Below, one piece after another: positions 35,392-45,040 of a stretch of DNA of 64,000 nucleotides (its first letter is position 1; each line of letters begins with the position of its first letter). The notes beneath the pieces were generated by a model that was given only the letters and a program-made list of their open reading frames with translations, had not been told where the DNA came from and did no database searches. This stretch comes from Paenibacillus sp. J23TS9. Its GTDB lineage: Bacteria > Bacillota > Bacilli > Paenibacillales > Paenibacillaceae. The stretch covers positions 248,001 to 312,000 of the forward strand of contig NZ_BOSG01000003.1 in the NCBI RefSeq assembly GCF_018403225.1, given 5' to 3'. A program made the position numbers and the translations under genes.

Positions 35392-35877
35392 CTAGTCCCG
35401 TGATACATAATACTTGTTGGTCATGTACCAGGCATCGCCTTTGTCTGTCGACACTCTGCCCTTCTTCTTGTCCAGAAACACGATCTCCTTACATTTGGAA
35501 CAATACCATTTCGTCGTGTAGTATTGGGAAAAGGTCGTGTAGGTAGTACCGCACTTGCAGTCGACTTTAAAGTATACACGGTTCTCTTCATACGCTTTGG
35601 ACAGCTGGTCGGCATTATCCGGTTCGGCCGGCGGGTTGCCTACGGGCTTGATGACTTCAGCGTAATTGGAAAAACGATTATGCACTTTAAAATCCGCAAC
35701 CAGCTCTGGATTGAGGCCAAAAAACTCTTTGCCAATAGCTGTGATGAATTTCGCATCGGTACGATAGCACTCGATCCATTCCTGAATTTGCTTATTCGAT
35801 AAAGGTACAGTTCCTTTAATGCCACTATTCAAGGTGTAGGTCATGATGGTCAGATTCTCATTGTCTTCATAGAACAT
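35392..35877 (-). CDS. Unknown protein with a CxC/CxxC zinc-ribbon-like motif
   Basis: A 161-aa cytoplasmic protein that I cannot assign. The N-terminal two thirds contain WIECYRTDAKFITAIGKEFFGLN. The C-terminal part has VDCKCGTTYTTF and KWYCSKCKEIVFLD, so four cysteines in two pairs about 20 residues apart look like a small zinc ribbon. It ends in basic, aromatic residues (YMTNKYYVSRD). AAGGAGG lies 11 bases upstream of the ATG. Single gene with its own ribosome site; no functional hint from neighbours. Confidence 0.75.
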   Translation of the reverse strand: MFYEDNENLTIMTYTLNSGIKGTVPLSNKQIQEWIECYRTDAKFITAIGKEFFGLNPELVADFKVHNRFSNYAEVIKPVGNPPAEPDNADQLSKAYEENRVYFKVDCKCGTTYTTFSQYYTTKWYCSKCKEIVFLDKKKGRVSTDKGDAWYMTNKYYVSRD

Positions 35878-36029
35878 TAATTCAGAAACCTCCTTATGAT
35901 TTCATCTATTAATGTACTACTTCTTCGGTTCATAATCAAAGTGTGAAATATAGGCAGTAAAGTGCAAACAGGAAAATATCTCACGGCCTATTCTCACGAG
36001 AGTCAGACCGTTTGTTGAGCGGCAAAAAG

Positions 36030-36785
36030 CTATTGAGAAGCACGTCTATATTTCATTACTTTTCGGTACATTCTTTTATCAGAAAGCTGGTTGAAAATAT
36101 ACGGATCAGGATTCGTGTTTACTTCCAATATCCACGGCGTCCAGGTACGGTCAAATCCAATATCAAGTCCAAGTTGTCTGAAGCCAGGATATTTGGCATG
36201 CATATGACGAGCTACTTTAACGCCCAGTCGTTCCAGCGTCCCTATCGTTTTGGTCATTTGATTCTGGGATAAATGTGCGCCCAGCAGACGATTGACATCC
36301 ATTGGCTTTCCGCCGCTATGGTAATTCGTCACAATTTTCCCCGGATGCGCTACCCTTCCGATCAGCCCCGTTGTTTCCCATATTCCCTTCGGACTCAGCT
36401 GAACCATCACGCGAATATCAAAACGGCGGTGATTGTATTTCACCAGATGAATCCCTTTCTGAATAAGGTAGCTTCTGCTTCCGGTTAATTTTATAAGAGA
36501 ATCATAAAATGAATCGAAATCTTTTTTTATATTGACCTTGGTTCCCAACTGATGCGAATAACCTCCTGACTCCAGCTTCTCCACCCGGATCACACCGTTG
36601 CCAAAGGTCCCTACATCAGGCTTAACATATACCATTTTATAGGCATTGAGCATAGACTTCAAAGTCGACTTACTTAACTTTCGTGTATCCGGTATAACCG
36701 ACTTTACATCATCATGAACCACAAGCAGTTTCGTTTTAGTCCACTTACTCATCAGGGTTCTACGCAGTTTCTTTTTCTCAGTCAT
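36030..36785 (-). CDS. YheC/YheD-family ATP-grasp protein (spore-coat associated)
   Basis: A 251-aa protein of the YheC/YheD family, known as endospore coat-associated in B. subtilis. ATP-grasp features are visible: VYVKPDVGTFGNGVIRV (nucleotide-binding loop), RRFDIRVMVQL and ILEVNTNPDPYIF (metal site). I start at the ATG at 36785, with AGAGG seven bases upstream; 12 codons of open frame before it have no such site. The family's substrate is unknown. Its presence supports a spore-forming host. Confidence 0.85.
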   Translation of the reverse strand: MTEKKKLRRTLMSKWTKTKLLVVHDDVKSVIPDTRKLSKSTLKSMLNAYKMVYVKPDVGTFGNGVIRVEKLESGGYSHQLGTKVNIKKDFDSFYDSLIKLTGSRSYLIQKGIHLVKYNHRRFDIRVMVQLSPKGIWETTGLIGRVAHPGKIVTNYHSGGKPMDVNRLLGAHLSQNQMTKTIGTLERLGVKVARHMHAKYPGFRQLGLDIGFDRTWTPWILEVNTNPDPYIFNQLSDKRMYRKVMKYRRASQ

Positions 36786-37064
36786 CTCATAACCTCTCCA
36801 TTCCGGCCATTTAAGTAGCAAAGACAGTATAGTTTATGCACGAATTCCGGCAATGAACAGGCTATTGTTACCCTTATCGCAATGATAGGCTGCCTGTGAG
36901 GAAGAGAAATTTGAATCTATGAATTACAGCTTGCGAAGCAGCACACAGTACATGGGCAAAGCGGCTATCTCGCCGATCAATCCATCGCCCTGAACTTTTG
37001 CTGAACCCGGTCTCCGGTTAGCCTCTTTATATTCAAAAGGACCAGAAATAAGTGAACAACGCAT
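36786..37064. other. Intergenic stretch, no supported gene
   Basis: Between the YheC/D gene and the next terminator I see no convincing gene. A 46-codon minus-strand frame (36924-37064) starts within the terminator hairpin, whose GGGGG imitates a ribosome site, so I do not accept it. Confidence 0.4.
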
Positions 37065-37088
37065 AAAATCCCCCTGCAAAGGGGGATT
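37065..37088 (-). terminator. Terminator of the ABC-2 exporter operon
   Basis: On the minus strand AATCCCCC, loop TTTGC, AGGGGGATT and a short T-run (TTTTAT). Confidence 0.8.
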
Positions 37089-37098
37089 CGGCATGTTT

Positions 37099-38754
37099 TT
37101 AATCATACGTTAATTGGTTTAATGATCCCTTGCGGAAAGCCAGCTTCCAGGCGATGAGATTGAGGACCAACAGCAGCAGCATCCACAGGTACTCACCATA
37201 CGCTAAAAATGTAAAGCCCAGGTGGGCACCTGCGAATGCGCCAAGCAATATCATCAACCCCAAGAAAACAAAAGTATTCCCAGATTGCGTGTTCTGAAAA
37301 GGCCTCGAAAAAGGCAGCTCCTTTTCAAGCACCATAAAGCTGATCACCGTATACAGCAGAACGCTAAGCAGAATGACGACAAGATCGGGAATAATCCTCG
37401 CCCCGAAAATAAACAGAAAAACAACGGACTGAAACACAAACACCGGCCCGAACAGCCTGGCGATCATCGCCTTCACAGCCCCTTTATAGATCGGTGCGGT
37501 ATTCTTCAGCGGAATGGTCTGGTAGATCCATGCTCCTTTAGAGCTGCCGGAGAACCTGAGCATCAGGACGATGGTCGGAATCATCATCGCACAGAAATAC
37601 AGAAACAGATAACCCCTGCCCTCTCTCATCCCAGCGAAACCGCTGTTTGAACGCAGTATATTAAACATGAAAATAAACGGAAAGATCAGAGAGAAGCCCA
37701 GCTGCGGATATACCTTCAGCTTGAAATCCCGCTCCCGCCCCATCATGTCCCAGGAGAAGCGGAAGAACAGCCTTTCGATATTCCCCCGGCAAAATAAGAC
37801 GCTGAGCCGATCCGCTAGCCGGAGCCGGTTCACTTTCCCCCGTGCCTGATGGGTGGCGAGTTTTTGCAAATTCCGTTCGAAGGAAGGCATCAGTAAGGAA
37901 TAAATCCATAACGCGGCCAGCGGACCAACCACGGACAGCACCGAGAAAATAATAACATACGTATTCCCGCCTTCGCCTAGCAGCCATTCAAAAGGCGATG
38001 CGAACCAGGTAGGGAAGATAAATAGTTCCCACCATTTCGCCGTAAAGGCCACCTTAACATCCATCAGATTAAATAATCTGGAGATGAACTGGTAGCCGAC
38101 GGTCATGGCAATGGTCAATCCGATCTGAACATAGTTGATAATATCCTTCAGCTTCTCCCCGTCAAAGAAACGCAGCACGAGCCAATACAGCGCCGCCGTC
38201 AGTACGACGATAAACACGTCCATCAGGATGATTTCCACGATAAACAGCAGGAAAAAGAGAATGCCATGCCTGTACAGTCCTACCAAGAGAGGCAGTACGG
38301 TCAGTGATCCGGTCAGCAGCAGCAGGTAGATTGTCACATGCAGCAGCTTTGCCATATTGATCGCCTTGCGCTGAACCGGTTTGGAAAATAAAATATTGCG
38401 GTCACGGACATCCAGCAGCACCGAGGAAAAATCGGAAATCATGGAAGTCGTGATCATAAACATGAGTATGCCGAACACCAGGCTCATCTGAAACATAAAG
38501 TTCATCTTCATGGCCACGAACGGCACCAGCACCAGGCTGAGCACAATATATATCCACAGCGACTTAATGAACTGATTGGACAGCGTGGCGGGATCCGCAT
38601 TTTTGGAGGATTTCTGAAGCAGCGTTGGCGCTCGGCGTCCATCCATCAGCAGTTTGATCTCCAGAATCTTACGCATCACCGGGTAATCCACGCCGAATTT
38701 CTCAAACACATTCCGCAGCGGGTCCAGAATACGAAGCCATTTTATCGTTCCCAT
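37099..38754 (-). CDS. ABC-2 type transporter permease
   Basis: A 551-aa membrane protein with about 12 hydrophobic segments, resembling the permease of the B. subtilis ythPQ/ecs-like exporters. DVRDRNILFSKPVQRKAINMAK in the N-terminal third is the cytoplasmic segment typical of this group. It follows its ATPase after three bases. The ORF ends five bases before a terminator stem. Role and cargo are unknown; related systems affect protein secretion or antibiotic tolerance. Confidence 0.8.
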   Translation of the reverse strand: MGTIKWLRILDPLRNVFEKFGVDYPVMRKILEIKLLMDGRRAPTLLQKSSKNADPATLSNQFIKSLWIYIVLSLVLVPFVAMKMNFMFQMSLVFGILMFMITTSMISDFSSVLLDVRDRNILFSKPVQRKAINMAKLLHVTIYLLLLTGSLTVLPLLVGLYRHGILFFLLFIVEIILMDVFIVVLTAALYWLVLRFFDGEKLKDIINYVQIGLTIAMTVGYQFISRLFNLMDVKVAFTAKWWELFIFPTWFASPFEWLLGEGGNTYVIIFSVLSVVGPLAALWIYSLLMPSFERNLQKLATHQARGKVNRLRLADRLSVLFCRGNIERLFFRFSWDMMGRERDFKLKVYPQLGFSLIFPFIFMFNILRSNSGFAGMREGRGYLFLYFCAMMIPTIVLMLRFSGSSKGAWIYQTIPLKNTAPIYKGAVKAMIARLFGPVFVFQSVVFLFIFGARIIPDLVVILLSVLLYTVISFMVLEKELPFSRPFQNTQSGNTFVFLGLMILLGAFAGAHLGFTFLAYGEYLWMLLLLVLNLIAWKLAFRKGSLNQLTYD

Positions 38755-38757
38755 AGG

Positions 38758-39558
38758 CTACACCTCTTGGACGATCGATACAAATGACGCCGCCACATCC
38801 TTATATTCATGAAATCCCGTTAAATCGTTGAAAATCTGCTCCAGCGAGCGCTCATGCGACTGCTCCCGCAGCTCCTCAAAGCTGCCATCAGCGACAATCT
38901 GCCCCCCGTTTAACAGCAGAATACGGCTGCTGATCTTCTCCACAACGTCCATAATATGCGATGAATAAAAAATCGTCTTGCCTTCCGCCGCCAGCGCGGC
39001 CAGAATTTCCTTCACGATCATGACGCTGTTGGCGTCCAGACCGCTCAGCGGCTCATCCAGGAACAGGATGTCCGGATTATGCAGCAGACTCGATATGAGG
39101 AGCACCTTCTGCCGCATACCTTTACTAAATGAAGATATCCGGTCAAAATAAACCTCTTCCAGCCCGAATTTAGCCATCAAACGTCTCGCCTTATGATCAG
39201 CCTTCCGCTGCGTAAGTCCATATAGCTCACCCACAAACCCCAGATACTCCTGCGCAGTGAGACTGTCATACAGCTCCGCCACCTCAGGCACATAGCCTAT
39301 ACGCCGCTTGTATTCGATGTCCCCGTCCGCGATGTCCCTGCCAAAGATCCGCACCTCTCCCTGGTAGCCCTCTACCAGACCGAGCATGATTTTGACCGTT
39401 GTGCTTTTGCCCGCGCCATTTGGACCGATATAACCGATAATTTGCCCCTCGTACACGTCCAGATCAATCCCCTGCAAAATCGGCTTGCTTCCATAACTCA
39501 TTTCCAAATTGCGGATGGATATTACGCGTTCTTTTGAGGTTTCCGCCGTTTCTATCAA
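38758..39558 (-). CDS. ABC transporter ATP-binding protein
   Basis: A 266-aa ATPase. Walker A GPNGAGKST, Q-loop, signature FSKGMRQKVLL, Walker B ILFLDEPLSGLD and the H-loop YSSHIMD are all in place. The frame is open to 39624, but TTG at 39558 has GGGAGAG seven bases upstream and yields a normal N-terminus (LIETAETSKERVISIRNLEM). It pairs with the permease at 37099-38754, with three bases between them. Two-gene exporter operon. Confidence 0.9.
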   Translation of the reverse strand: MIETAETSKERVISIRNLEMSYGSKPILQGIDLDVYEGQIIGYIGPNGAGKSTTVKIMLGLVEGYQGEVRIFGRDIADGDIEYKRRIGYVPEVAELYDSLTAQEYLGFVGELYGLTQRKADHKARRLMAKFGLEEVYFDRISSFSKGMRQKVLLISSLLHNPDILFLDEPLSGLDANSVMIVKEILAALAAEGKTIFYSSHIMDVVEKISSRILLLNGGQIVADGSFEELREQSHERSLEQIFNDLTGFHEYKDVAASFVSIVQEV

Positions 39559-39668
39559 TTCGCATCTCTCCCTTGGGTCTTGCCTTATGTATTTTAAAAA
39601 CCTACCACTTCCAAATACTAACATAATTTCTAGCTGAGCTGGTATGATCCTGAATTTTCATAGAAAAG

Positions 39669-39700
39669 AAAAAAGGAAGCCCCTGATCGGACTTCCTTCT
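39669..39700 (-). terminator. Terminator of the alginate locus
   Basis: On the minus strand GAAGGAAGTCC, GATCA loop, GGGGCTTCC and a run of six T. It directly follows kdgF, the last gene of the locus. Confidence 0.8.
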
Positions 39701-39710
39701 ATCAAGTATA

Positions 39711-40028
39711 CTATCTGCGAATCAGGTCTTCACGCAGCGGCGTGAAGCAATCAAGCAGCGCGCTCGGCTCAAGTGCCTTGGCCCCATGTCTCGCACCGCC
39801 TGGAATGACAATGGTCTCACCTGCGGTGATGATGGTCTTCTCGCCATCAATGGTGAATTCGATCTTTCCCTTCAGGCAGTAAGACATCTGCTCATGCGGG
39901 TGTGCATGCTCATAGCCTTCCGCACCCTCCTCAAAATGAACCTCCATCATCATTAGCGATGCGCCCGGCTGCATGATTTTACGGATCACGCCCGGTTCGG
40001 CATCTTCCCATTTTCCAATGTTGCTCAT
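39711..40028 (-). CDS. kdgF: KdgF-like cupin, linearises unsaturated uronates
   Basis: A 105-aa single-domain cupin. KdgF converts the 4,5-unsaturated monouronate released by lyases into the open-chain ketouronate. Metal ligands appear as H-H-x4-Q in EHAHPHEQMSY and His in GARHGAKAL. The C-terminal LLDCFTPLREDL matches the active-site segment of KdgF, where Asp and Arg are functional. It ends an eight-gene same-strand array with a PL15 lyase and an SDR, which makes unsaturated alginate monomers the likely substrate. Cupins are diverse, but motif plus context make this call firm. Confidence 0.85.
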   Translation of the reverse strand: MSNIGKWEDAEPGVIRKIMQPGASLMMMEVHFEEGAEGYEHAHPHEQMSYCLKGKIEFTIDGEKTIITAGETIVIPGGARHGAKALEPSALLDCFTPLREDLIRR

Positions 40029-40071
40029 ATGAGTTCCTCCTTATTCTCAGTTGCCAGGATGATTTGCCCTT

Positions 40072-42387
40072 TTAAAAAGCCTTAGCAATCTCGATTTTCT
40101 GCGTTCGGCCGTTATCCGTTAAGTATAGATTAAAGCTAAAGCCCTGATCATCCATAAAATAGGATACATATTTGCCGCGCTCACTATGGTGCTTGGGTAC
40201 AAGCAGCGTAGCGATCCGGTGTGATGCGGCGGACTGAGTTTCAGCGCTGAGATGCCAGTGCTTTGCCAGCCCCTCGATCTCTGCCGGATCTACGCCGGTG
40301 AACTCATCCGACTGGGTCAAAACCAAATCCCCTGACGAGCTGAAAATAAACCTGCCTTCCATGTCTGCTTGCTGGCCATGAACATGGAACGACTGCCCTT
40401 TCAGTTCCATTTCATAGAGCGTATGAAACAGCCACTGAATCCGGCCCGGCTGCTCCAGATCGACGGAATCCACAATGACGAAATAAGCATTCTGCACAAA
40501 ATAGATTTCCCGCTTATACTGCTTCAAATAGGGGATATGCTCAAGATAAGCCTGCGTCGGATTCATGCGCACATAGGCATAATCCTTACTCTGAAAGGCA
40601 TCCTCCACTTCACCCTTCGCTGCAATGTTGAGCGCCTTATTCATATCCGCGAACTGACCCTGGCCATCGATCAGAATCGTATTTTTCGAGCAGGTCTGTC
40701 TGCGCCAATTCAGGTGCATGGAGCTGTTGAAGGCAATATAATAGCCGCTTTCGATCGCGAGCGGTTCTCCGAAGGCATGCAGCATGAAAGCGCCCTGGTC
40801 ACCGTGACTGTGGCTGACGGAGCCGTATCGGCTGCATTTGGTTACAAGCGAGATTTGCTCACTTGGTTCATGCATCTTGTGATGCATGGCTACCCAGCCA
40901 ACATCGCGAAACCATTTGACCGGTTCGATGCCGGACGGCTCTACCGCCGAAATAACAGGATAATTGTGGCGGTACAGCAGCTCGTCAAAGTGGAAATCCC
41001 ACCAGCCGTAGTTGTAAAACAGCAAATCCGCTTCCGGATTTCGGTCCTTCAGCTGCTCATAATACCACTGATACCAGCCATTGCCCGTAATACCGGCATA
41101 CTGCCGAATATTATAGCCTACCTTTTTGATGATATCGTCTCCAAGGGTGGAGTTATCGCCAAACGTGGTGCGGGTAGATGTGGTAGGACTATAACAATAC
41201 AGCGGAAAATCGCCTGTATGCTGGAAAAATGGCCGCTGGAATACATTCAGATGCGCAAAATTTTTCAGTAAATCCAGCGCCTCGGTAAGATATGCCATGC
41301 CCGTGGTCCAATAATGCGGACCTTCTGCCCATCCTCCATCCTCACCGCCCCAAGGAGAAAAAAGAGTGTAATAATACTCCACGGTATAATTGAGCCAATC
41401 CCTGGCTTCCGGTTCCTCGTCAAACAAGGCGATGCAGCAGGGTACCAGCACAGAGGACAGGGAACGGACCGCGTGACTGTCGTAAGGCACCTGATGAATT
41501 TTGGAGCGATCAATGACATGAAAGGCAACCTGACGGGTACGATGCAGCAGCTTCTCACGTATAAGCCCGCGCTCATCTGCCGTTAGTTCATCGTATAGCC
41601 AATCATAACCCCAGGCGAGCGCTCCCGCGATCCGGAAGGCGGATTCATCATTATAATCCCGGCTTGTCGTGCCGTTCGCATCCCATGAAGCGGCATGAAG
41701 CAGCCAGCGTTTTGCCTGATTGATCATCTCCATATCCTTCAGAACGATGGCCGCGATGCTCAAATGCCGGATAGCATACAACATCTCCTGGCAGTCCAGA
41801 TAGCTTTGCCTCCAGAGTGCAGCAGTCCGCTTGTTATTCGGATAGGGCGCCGGTTCTGGAATCAGCTCCCGGCTTAACCACGGCTTAACCGACAGCTCGT
41901 AAAAGTTCTGCCAGCCCATATCAGACGCATCCTGCTCCACCCGGCATCTAAAGGTTTCAAGCTCATCCGGCTGAAGCCACAGCCGCGGATGTCCGCTCAG
42001 GGCCTCACCGTAACGGTTGGAACGGGAGGCTAGCGGCGTTTCCGGCAAGCCTTCTGGAACTTCAAATCTTCTTACCCGGCTCCACTCCGACTGCGACACA
42101 TCTGCCCCAGATCCTTCAACCAGTGCGTAGCGCCAGTAATAGATGCCCGGCAGCAAAGCCTCATCCGGTGTAAAAAAATTATAGGGGAGGGGTCCGTAGG
42201 CCTTGGTTTCCCCTTGATCAAATTCGGGAGAAGGTGAAATTTCAAGCGTGTAACGGTCATCTTCCAGCTTGGCGGGGATCCAGGTGAACCGCGGCGGATT
42301 TTCACTGAGCCTGATTTCTTCACTGGGCTGGTACTGGACTGTCAAATCCCCGCTTAAAGGCTGGTACAACGCATTCGTAATGCTCAT
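40072..42387 (-). CDS. PL15 exo-type oligoalginate lyase (DUF4962 + heparinase II/III domains)
   Basis: A 771-aa enzyme without signal peptide, so cytoplasmic. The N-terminal DUF4962 beta domain (residues about 10-115, with SENPPRFTWIP and NFFTPDEALLPG), the alpha/alpha toroid (about 130-420) and the heparinase_II_III beta-sheet domain are in order. It closely resembles the Agrobacterium exo-alginate lyase Atu3025 as I remember it: NPPRF, PYPNN, DCQEMLYAIRHL, YDSHAVRSLS and GDDGGWAEGPHYW-like blocks. His305 and Tyr359 keep the 54-residue spacing of catalytic His311 and Tyr365 there. It would release unsaturated monouronate from imported alginate oligomers. KdgF follows after 43 bases and the reductase precedes it. 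Confidence 0.88.
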   Translation of the reverse strand: MSITNALYQPLSGDLTVQYQPSEEIRLSENPPRFTWIPAKLEDDRYTLEISPSPEFDQGETKAYGPLPYNFFTPDEALLPGIYYWRYALVEGSGADVSQSEWSRVRRFEVPEGLPETPLASRSNRYGEALSGHPRLWLQPDELETFRCRVEQDASDMGWQNFYELSVKPWLSRELIPEPAPYPNNKRTAALWRQSYLDCQEMLYAIRHLSIAAIVLKDMEMINQAKRWLLHAASWDANGTTSRDYNDESAFRIAGALAWGYDWLYDELTADERGLIREKLLHRTRQVAFHVIDRSKIHQVPYDSHAVRSLSSVLVPCCIALFDEEPEARDWLNYTVEYYYTLFSPWGGEDGGWAEGPHYWTTGMAYLTEALDLLKNFAHLNVFQRPFFQHTGDFPLYCYSPTTSTRTTFGDNSTLGDDIIKKVGYNIRQYAGITGNGWYQWYYEQLKDRNPEADLLFYNYGWWDFHFDELLYRHNYPVISAVEPSGIEPVKWFRDVGWVAMHHKMHEPSEQISLVTKCSRYGSVSHSHGDQGAFMLHAFGEPLAIESGYYIAFNSSMHLNWRRQTCSKNTILIDGQGQFADMNKALNIAAKGEVEDAFQSKDYAYVRMNPTQAYLEHIPYLKQYKREIYFVQNAYFVIVDSVDLEQPGRIQWLFHTLYEMELKGQSFHVHGQQADMEGRFIFSSSGDLVLTQSDEFTGVDPAEIEGLAKHWHLSAETQSAASHRIATLLVPKHHSERGKYVSYFMDDQGFSFNLYLTDNGRTQKIEIAKAF

Positions 42388-42416
42388 GAAAGAGATGCCT
42401 CCATCCTCTGTTTTGG

Positions 42417-43184
42417 TTAGCGCATGAATAATCCGCCATTAATCTCGATCGTCTCTCCCGTCAGGTAGTCCGACAAGGAGGAGGCCAGAAACAGTGCCGT
42501 GTCCGCCACATCCTGCGGAGTACCTTCGCGGCCGAGCGGAATTTTCGCTATTGTCGCCTTCCGTCCCTCATCCGAGGTATGCGTGGCATGAAAGGATGTA
42601 TGCCCGATAAATCCCGGTGACATGCAGTTTACGTTAATTCCCTGAGGAGCAAGCTCCTTGGCCAGCCCCTTGGAATAGGTGATGACGGCGGCCTTGCTCG
42701 CCGCGTAGATGGATGCGCCAGGCCCGCCACCGTCATGTGCCGCTACGGAGGTCAGATTAATGATTTTCCCTGCCCCCTTGGCGGTCATGCCCGGAATAAC
42801 CAGCTTGCTCAAAAATACGCAGGATTTCAGATTCACGTCCATGACGCGCATGTAATGCTCCTCGGTCATTTCGGCATTCGTCACCCGCTGAATCAGGTCG
42901 CCGGCATTGTTGACTAAAATATCAATCGTCCCGCCAAGCTGGACCTGAATCTCTTCCACCATCGCCGCCATTTCTTCAATCTTCGTCACATCCGCGTAGA
43001 ATGCGGCTGCTTTGCCGCCAGCACGGGTGATTGCTGCGGCTGCAGCCTCCGCTTCTTCTTTTCCCTTGCGGTAATGAACGGCAACGGCGGCGCCTGCCGC
43101 AGCAAGTGTCTCCGCAATTTGGCGCCCAATGCCTGAGCTTGAACCGGTAACCAACGCGATCTTTCCTTGCAGCTGAATTGTCAT
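42417..43184 (-). CDS. SDR-family reductase, probably DEH/ketouronate reductase
   Basis: A 255-aa short-chain dehydrogenase. The dinucleotide motif TGSSSGIGRQIA is at residues 14-25, NNAGD near 92, catalytic Ser in NLTSVAA and the YxxxK pair in YAASKAAV. In bacterial alginate pathways an SDR reduces 4-deoxy-L-erythro-5-hexoseulose uronate to KDG; its place between the kinase and the PL15 lyase suggests that role. KduD-type or glucose dehydrogenase functions are alternatives that the motifs do not exclude. Its ATG overlaps the kinase stop by four bases. Confidence 0.8.
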   Translation of the reverse strand: MTIQLQGKIALVTGSSSGIGRQIAETLAAAGAAVAVHYRKGKEEAEAAAAAITRAGGKAAAFYADVTKIEEMAAMVEEIQVQLGGTIDILVNNAGDLIQRVTNAEMTEEHYMRVMDVNLKSCVFLSKLVIPGMTAKGAGKIINLTSVAAHDGGGPGASIYAASKAAVITYSKGLAKELAPQGINVNCMSPGFIGHTSFHATHTSDEGRKATIAKIPLGREGTPQDVADTALFLASSLSDYLTGETIEINGGLFMR

Positions 43185-45040
43185 CCTACTCTCTCCTCAT
43201 ATATGCAAGTGATGCTGCCGTCGAGCGGCAGTGATATCGTAATCCTCGTTCCCTCCTGAAAGATGCTGTCGATAGACAAACCGTACGTGTCGCCGTACAC
43301 CATTTGAATGCGGCGATGCACATTCATCAGCCCCAGCCCGCCTTTGTGATACAAAGAATGGGAGTCCGATTCAGCTAACTGATTCAGGCGCAGCTTCTCA
43401 CGCACCGCGTGCAGCTTTTCTTCCGTCATACCCACTCCGTTATCCTCAACGGCCAGATGAAAGCAGTCTCCTACTACAAATGCATGGATGCCAATCCGGT
43501 GATGATCCTGAATCCCGTTTGGAAAAGCATGCTGGAACATATTCTCGATCAGCGGCTGCAGGGTAAGCCGGACCATTTTATGCAGGAGCAAATCCGGCGG
43601 AATATTCACATCCAGCTCGAACTGCCTTTGGGTCCGGTATTGAAGAATCGTCATATAATTCAGCACATGCTTCAGCTCATTGACGACCGTAATCTCCGTT
43701 AAACTGGTCTGGATGGCGTAGCGCAGCATCGATGCCATCGCCTCGACCATATCCATAATTTCCTCAGAATCCTGTACGACGGCATAACATTTGATCGTTT
43801 CCAGCGTGTTGTACAGAAAGTGGGGGTTGATTTGCAGCTGAAGCGCCTGAAATTCGGCTTTATGCTGCTCCAGCGCAATTCTCTGCAGGTTCAGCTCCGT
43901 CTTCTGCGACTTCAACTCCGCTTCATAGACCCTCTCAATCATCTCCGACAGCCTGGTCAGCATTTTGTTGTAATTCAGAATGAGATATCCGAATTCATCC
44001 TGACGGTCTTCCGTATCGATAATCTGCCATTCTCCCTTTTCCATGAGCCGCATGTTCCGCACCAGCTTTTTCAACGGCTGGACAAGCGATTTTCCGAAAC
44101 GGCCGGCGATCCATAAAGCAATCAGCAGTGTTACTACGCCTGCAATGACCGTGGTGTAACGAATATTCATAATCGGCTCGCGCAGCTCGCTGACCGGAAC
44201 CGAGATGACCATACGCCAATCGGCAGCATGCAGAGATTTGGAGACATACATCCGTTTCTCCCCGCCAACGCGTGCCGTGAAGGTATCTTCGCCTCCGGCA
44301 AGCAGCTTCTGCTTGATTTCCTCGTCCATGTACATATCCGCCGCCACATTCTCCGGCTTATTCACGAAATTCCCCTTGCTGTCAATAATGAAGGAATATC
44401 CCTTTTCCCCCAGATCCATTTGTCCCCACAGCTTGGAGATTTCCCGCGTATTGAGCTTCATCCCGAGAATCCCTCTCGGCTGATGCGACACAATACCGCG
44501 TACCCGGCGGACAAACGTAATATATTGGTCGTCCTCGGGGGCTACTGTAGCTGAATTGATGAGTGCGCCCAGACCATTTTCCGGTAGATTCTTCTCGATC
44601 AGCTGGTAATAGGATTTGTAATCCTTCACTTCATCCTGAATGATATCCTTGGTCGTAATGGCCTTGCCGTCCTGGTTTATGATATAAATCAGCTCGATCT
44701 GCGGGTAGATAATGAATGCCGAATCGAAAACCTGGCTCTGTATTTTCTTGGAGAGCTCATAATACTGGTAACCGTTGTCCGGGTCCATTTCCACGAATTT
44801 CAGTACATCTCCGTTGGATAGGATGGTTTTACTCGCATTATCGAATGTTTGCAGATACAGGTCCGTATGATAAGCCGCATGCGTAATCATTTGCGACAGA
44901 TAACGCTCCAGCTGCCGATCCAGCAGCTTGGAAGATTGGAAATATGTGATGGTGCCGACCACCGATAGTGAAATAATGATCAGAATCATGAAATAACCGA
45001 AAATCCGGTGCGAAATGCTTTTGCGGAAAATACGGAACAT
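43181..45040 (-). CDS. YesM-type sensor histidine kinase of the alginate locus
   Basis: A 619-aa membrane kinase: TM1 at residues 13-33, a Cache-type extracellular sensor (about 35-290), TM2 near 300 (TTVIAGVVTLLIALWIAG), HAMP, coiled coil, phospho-acceptor His at about 407 in LQINPHFLYNTLETIK, and an HATPase domain with EDNGVGMTEEK and KGGLGLMNVHRRIQ. It follows its response regulator with a one-base overlap and is itself translationally coupled to the SDR gene. Likely input: alginate oligomers or the binding protein's loaded state. Confidence 0.93.
   Translation of the reverse strand: MFRIFRKSISHRIFGYFMILIIISLSVVGTITYFQSSKLLDRQLERYLSQMITHAAYHTDLYLQTFDNASKTILSNGDVLKFVEMDPDNGYQYYELSKKIQSQVFDSAFIIYPQIELIYIINQDGKAITTKDIIQDEVKDYKSYYQLIEKNLPENGLGALINSATVAPEDDQYITFVRRVRGIVSHQPRGILGMKLNTREISKLWGQMDLGEKGYSFIIDSKGNFVNKPENVAADMYMDEEIKQKLLAGGEDTFTARVGGEKRMYVSKSLHAADWRMVISVPVSELREPIMNIRYTTVIAGVVTLLIALWIAGRFGKSLVQPLKKLVRNMRLMEKGEWQIIDTEDRQDEFGYLILNYNKMLTRLSEMIERVYEAELKSQKTELNLQRIALEQHKAEFQALQLQINPHFLYNTLETIKCYAVVQDSEEIMDMVEAMASMLRYAIQTSLTEITVVNELKHVLNYMTILQYRTQRQFELDVNIPPDLLLHKMVRLTLQPLIENMFQHAFPNGIQDHHRIGIHAFVVGDCFHLAVEDNGVGMTEEKLHAVREKLRLNQLAESDSHSLYHKGGLGLMNVHRRIQMVYGDTYGLSIDSIFQEGTRITISLPLDGSITCIYEERVG

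Noticed and set aside
36924..37064. 46-codon minus-strand frame
   Set aside because: Its apparent ribosome site is one arm of the terminator hairpin of the preceding operon, and the product looks like no known protein.
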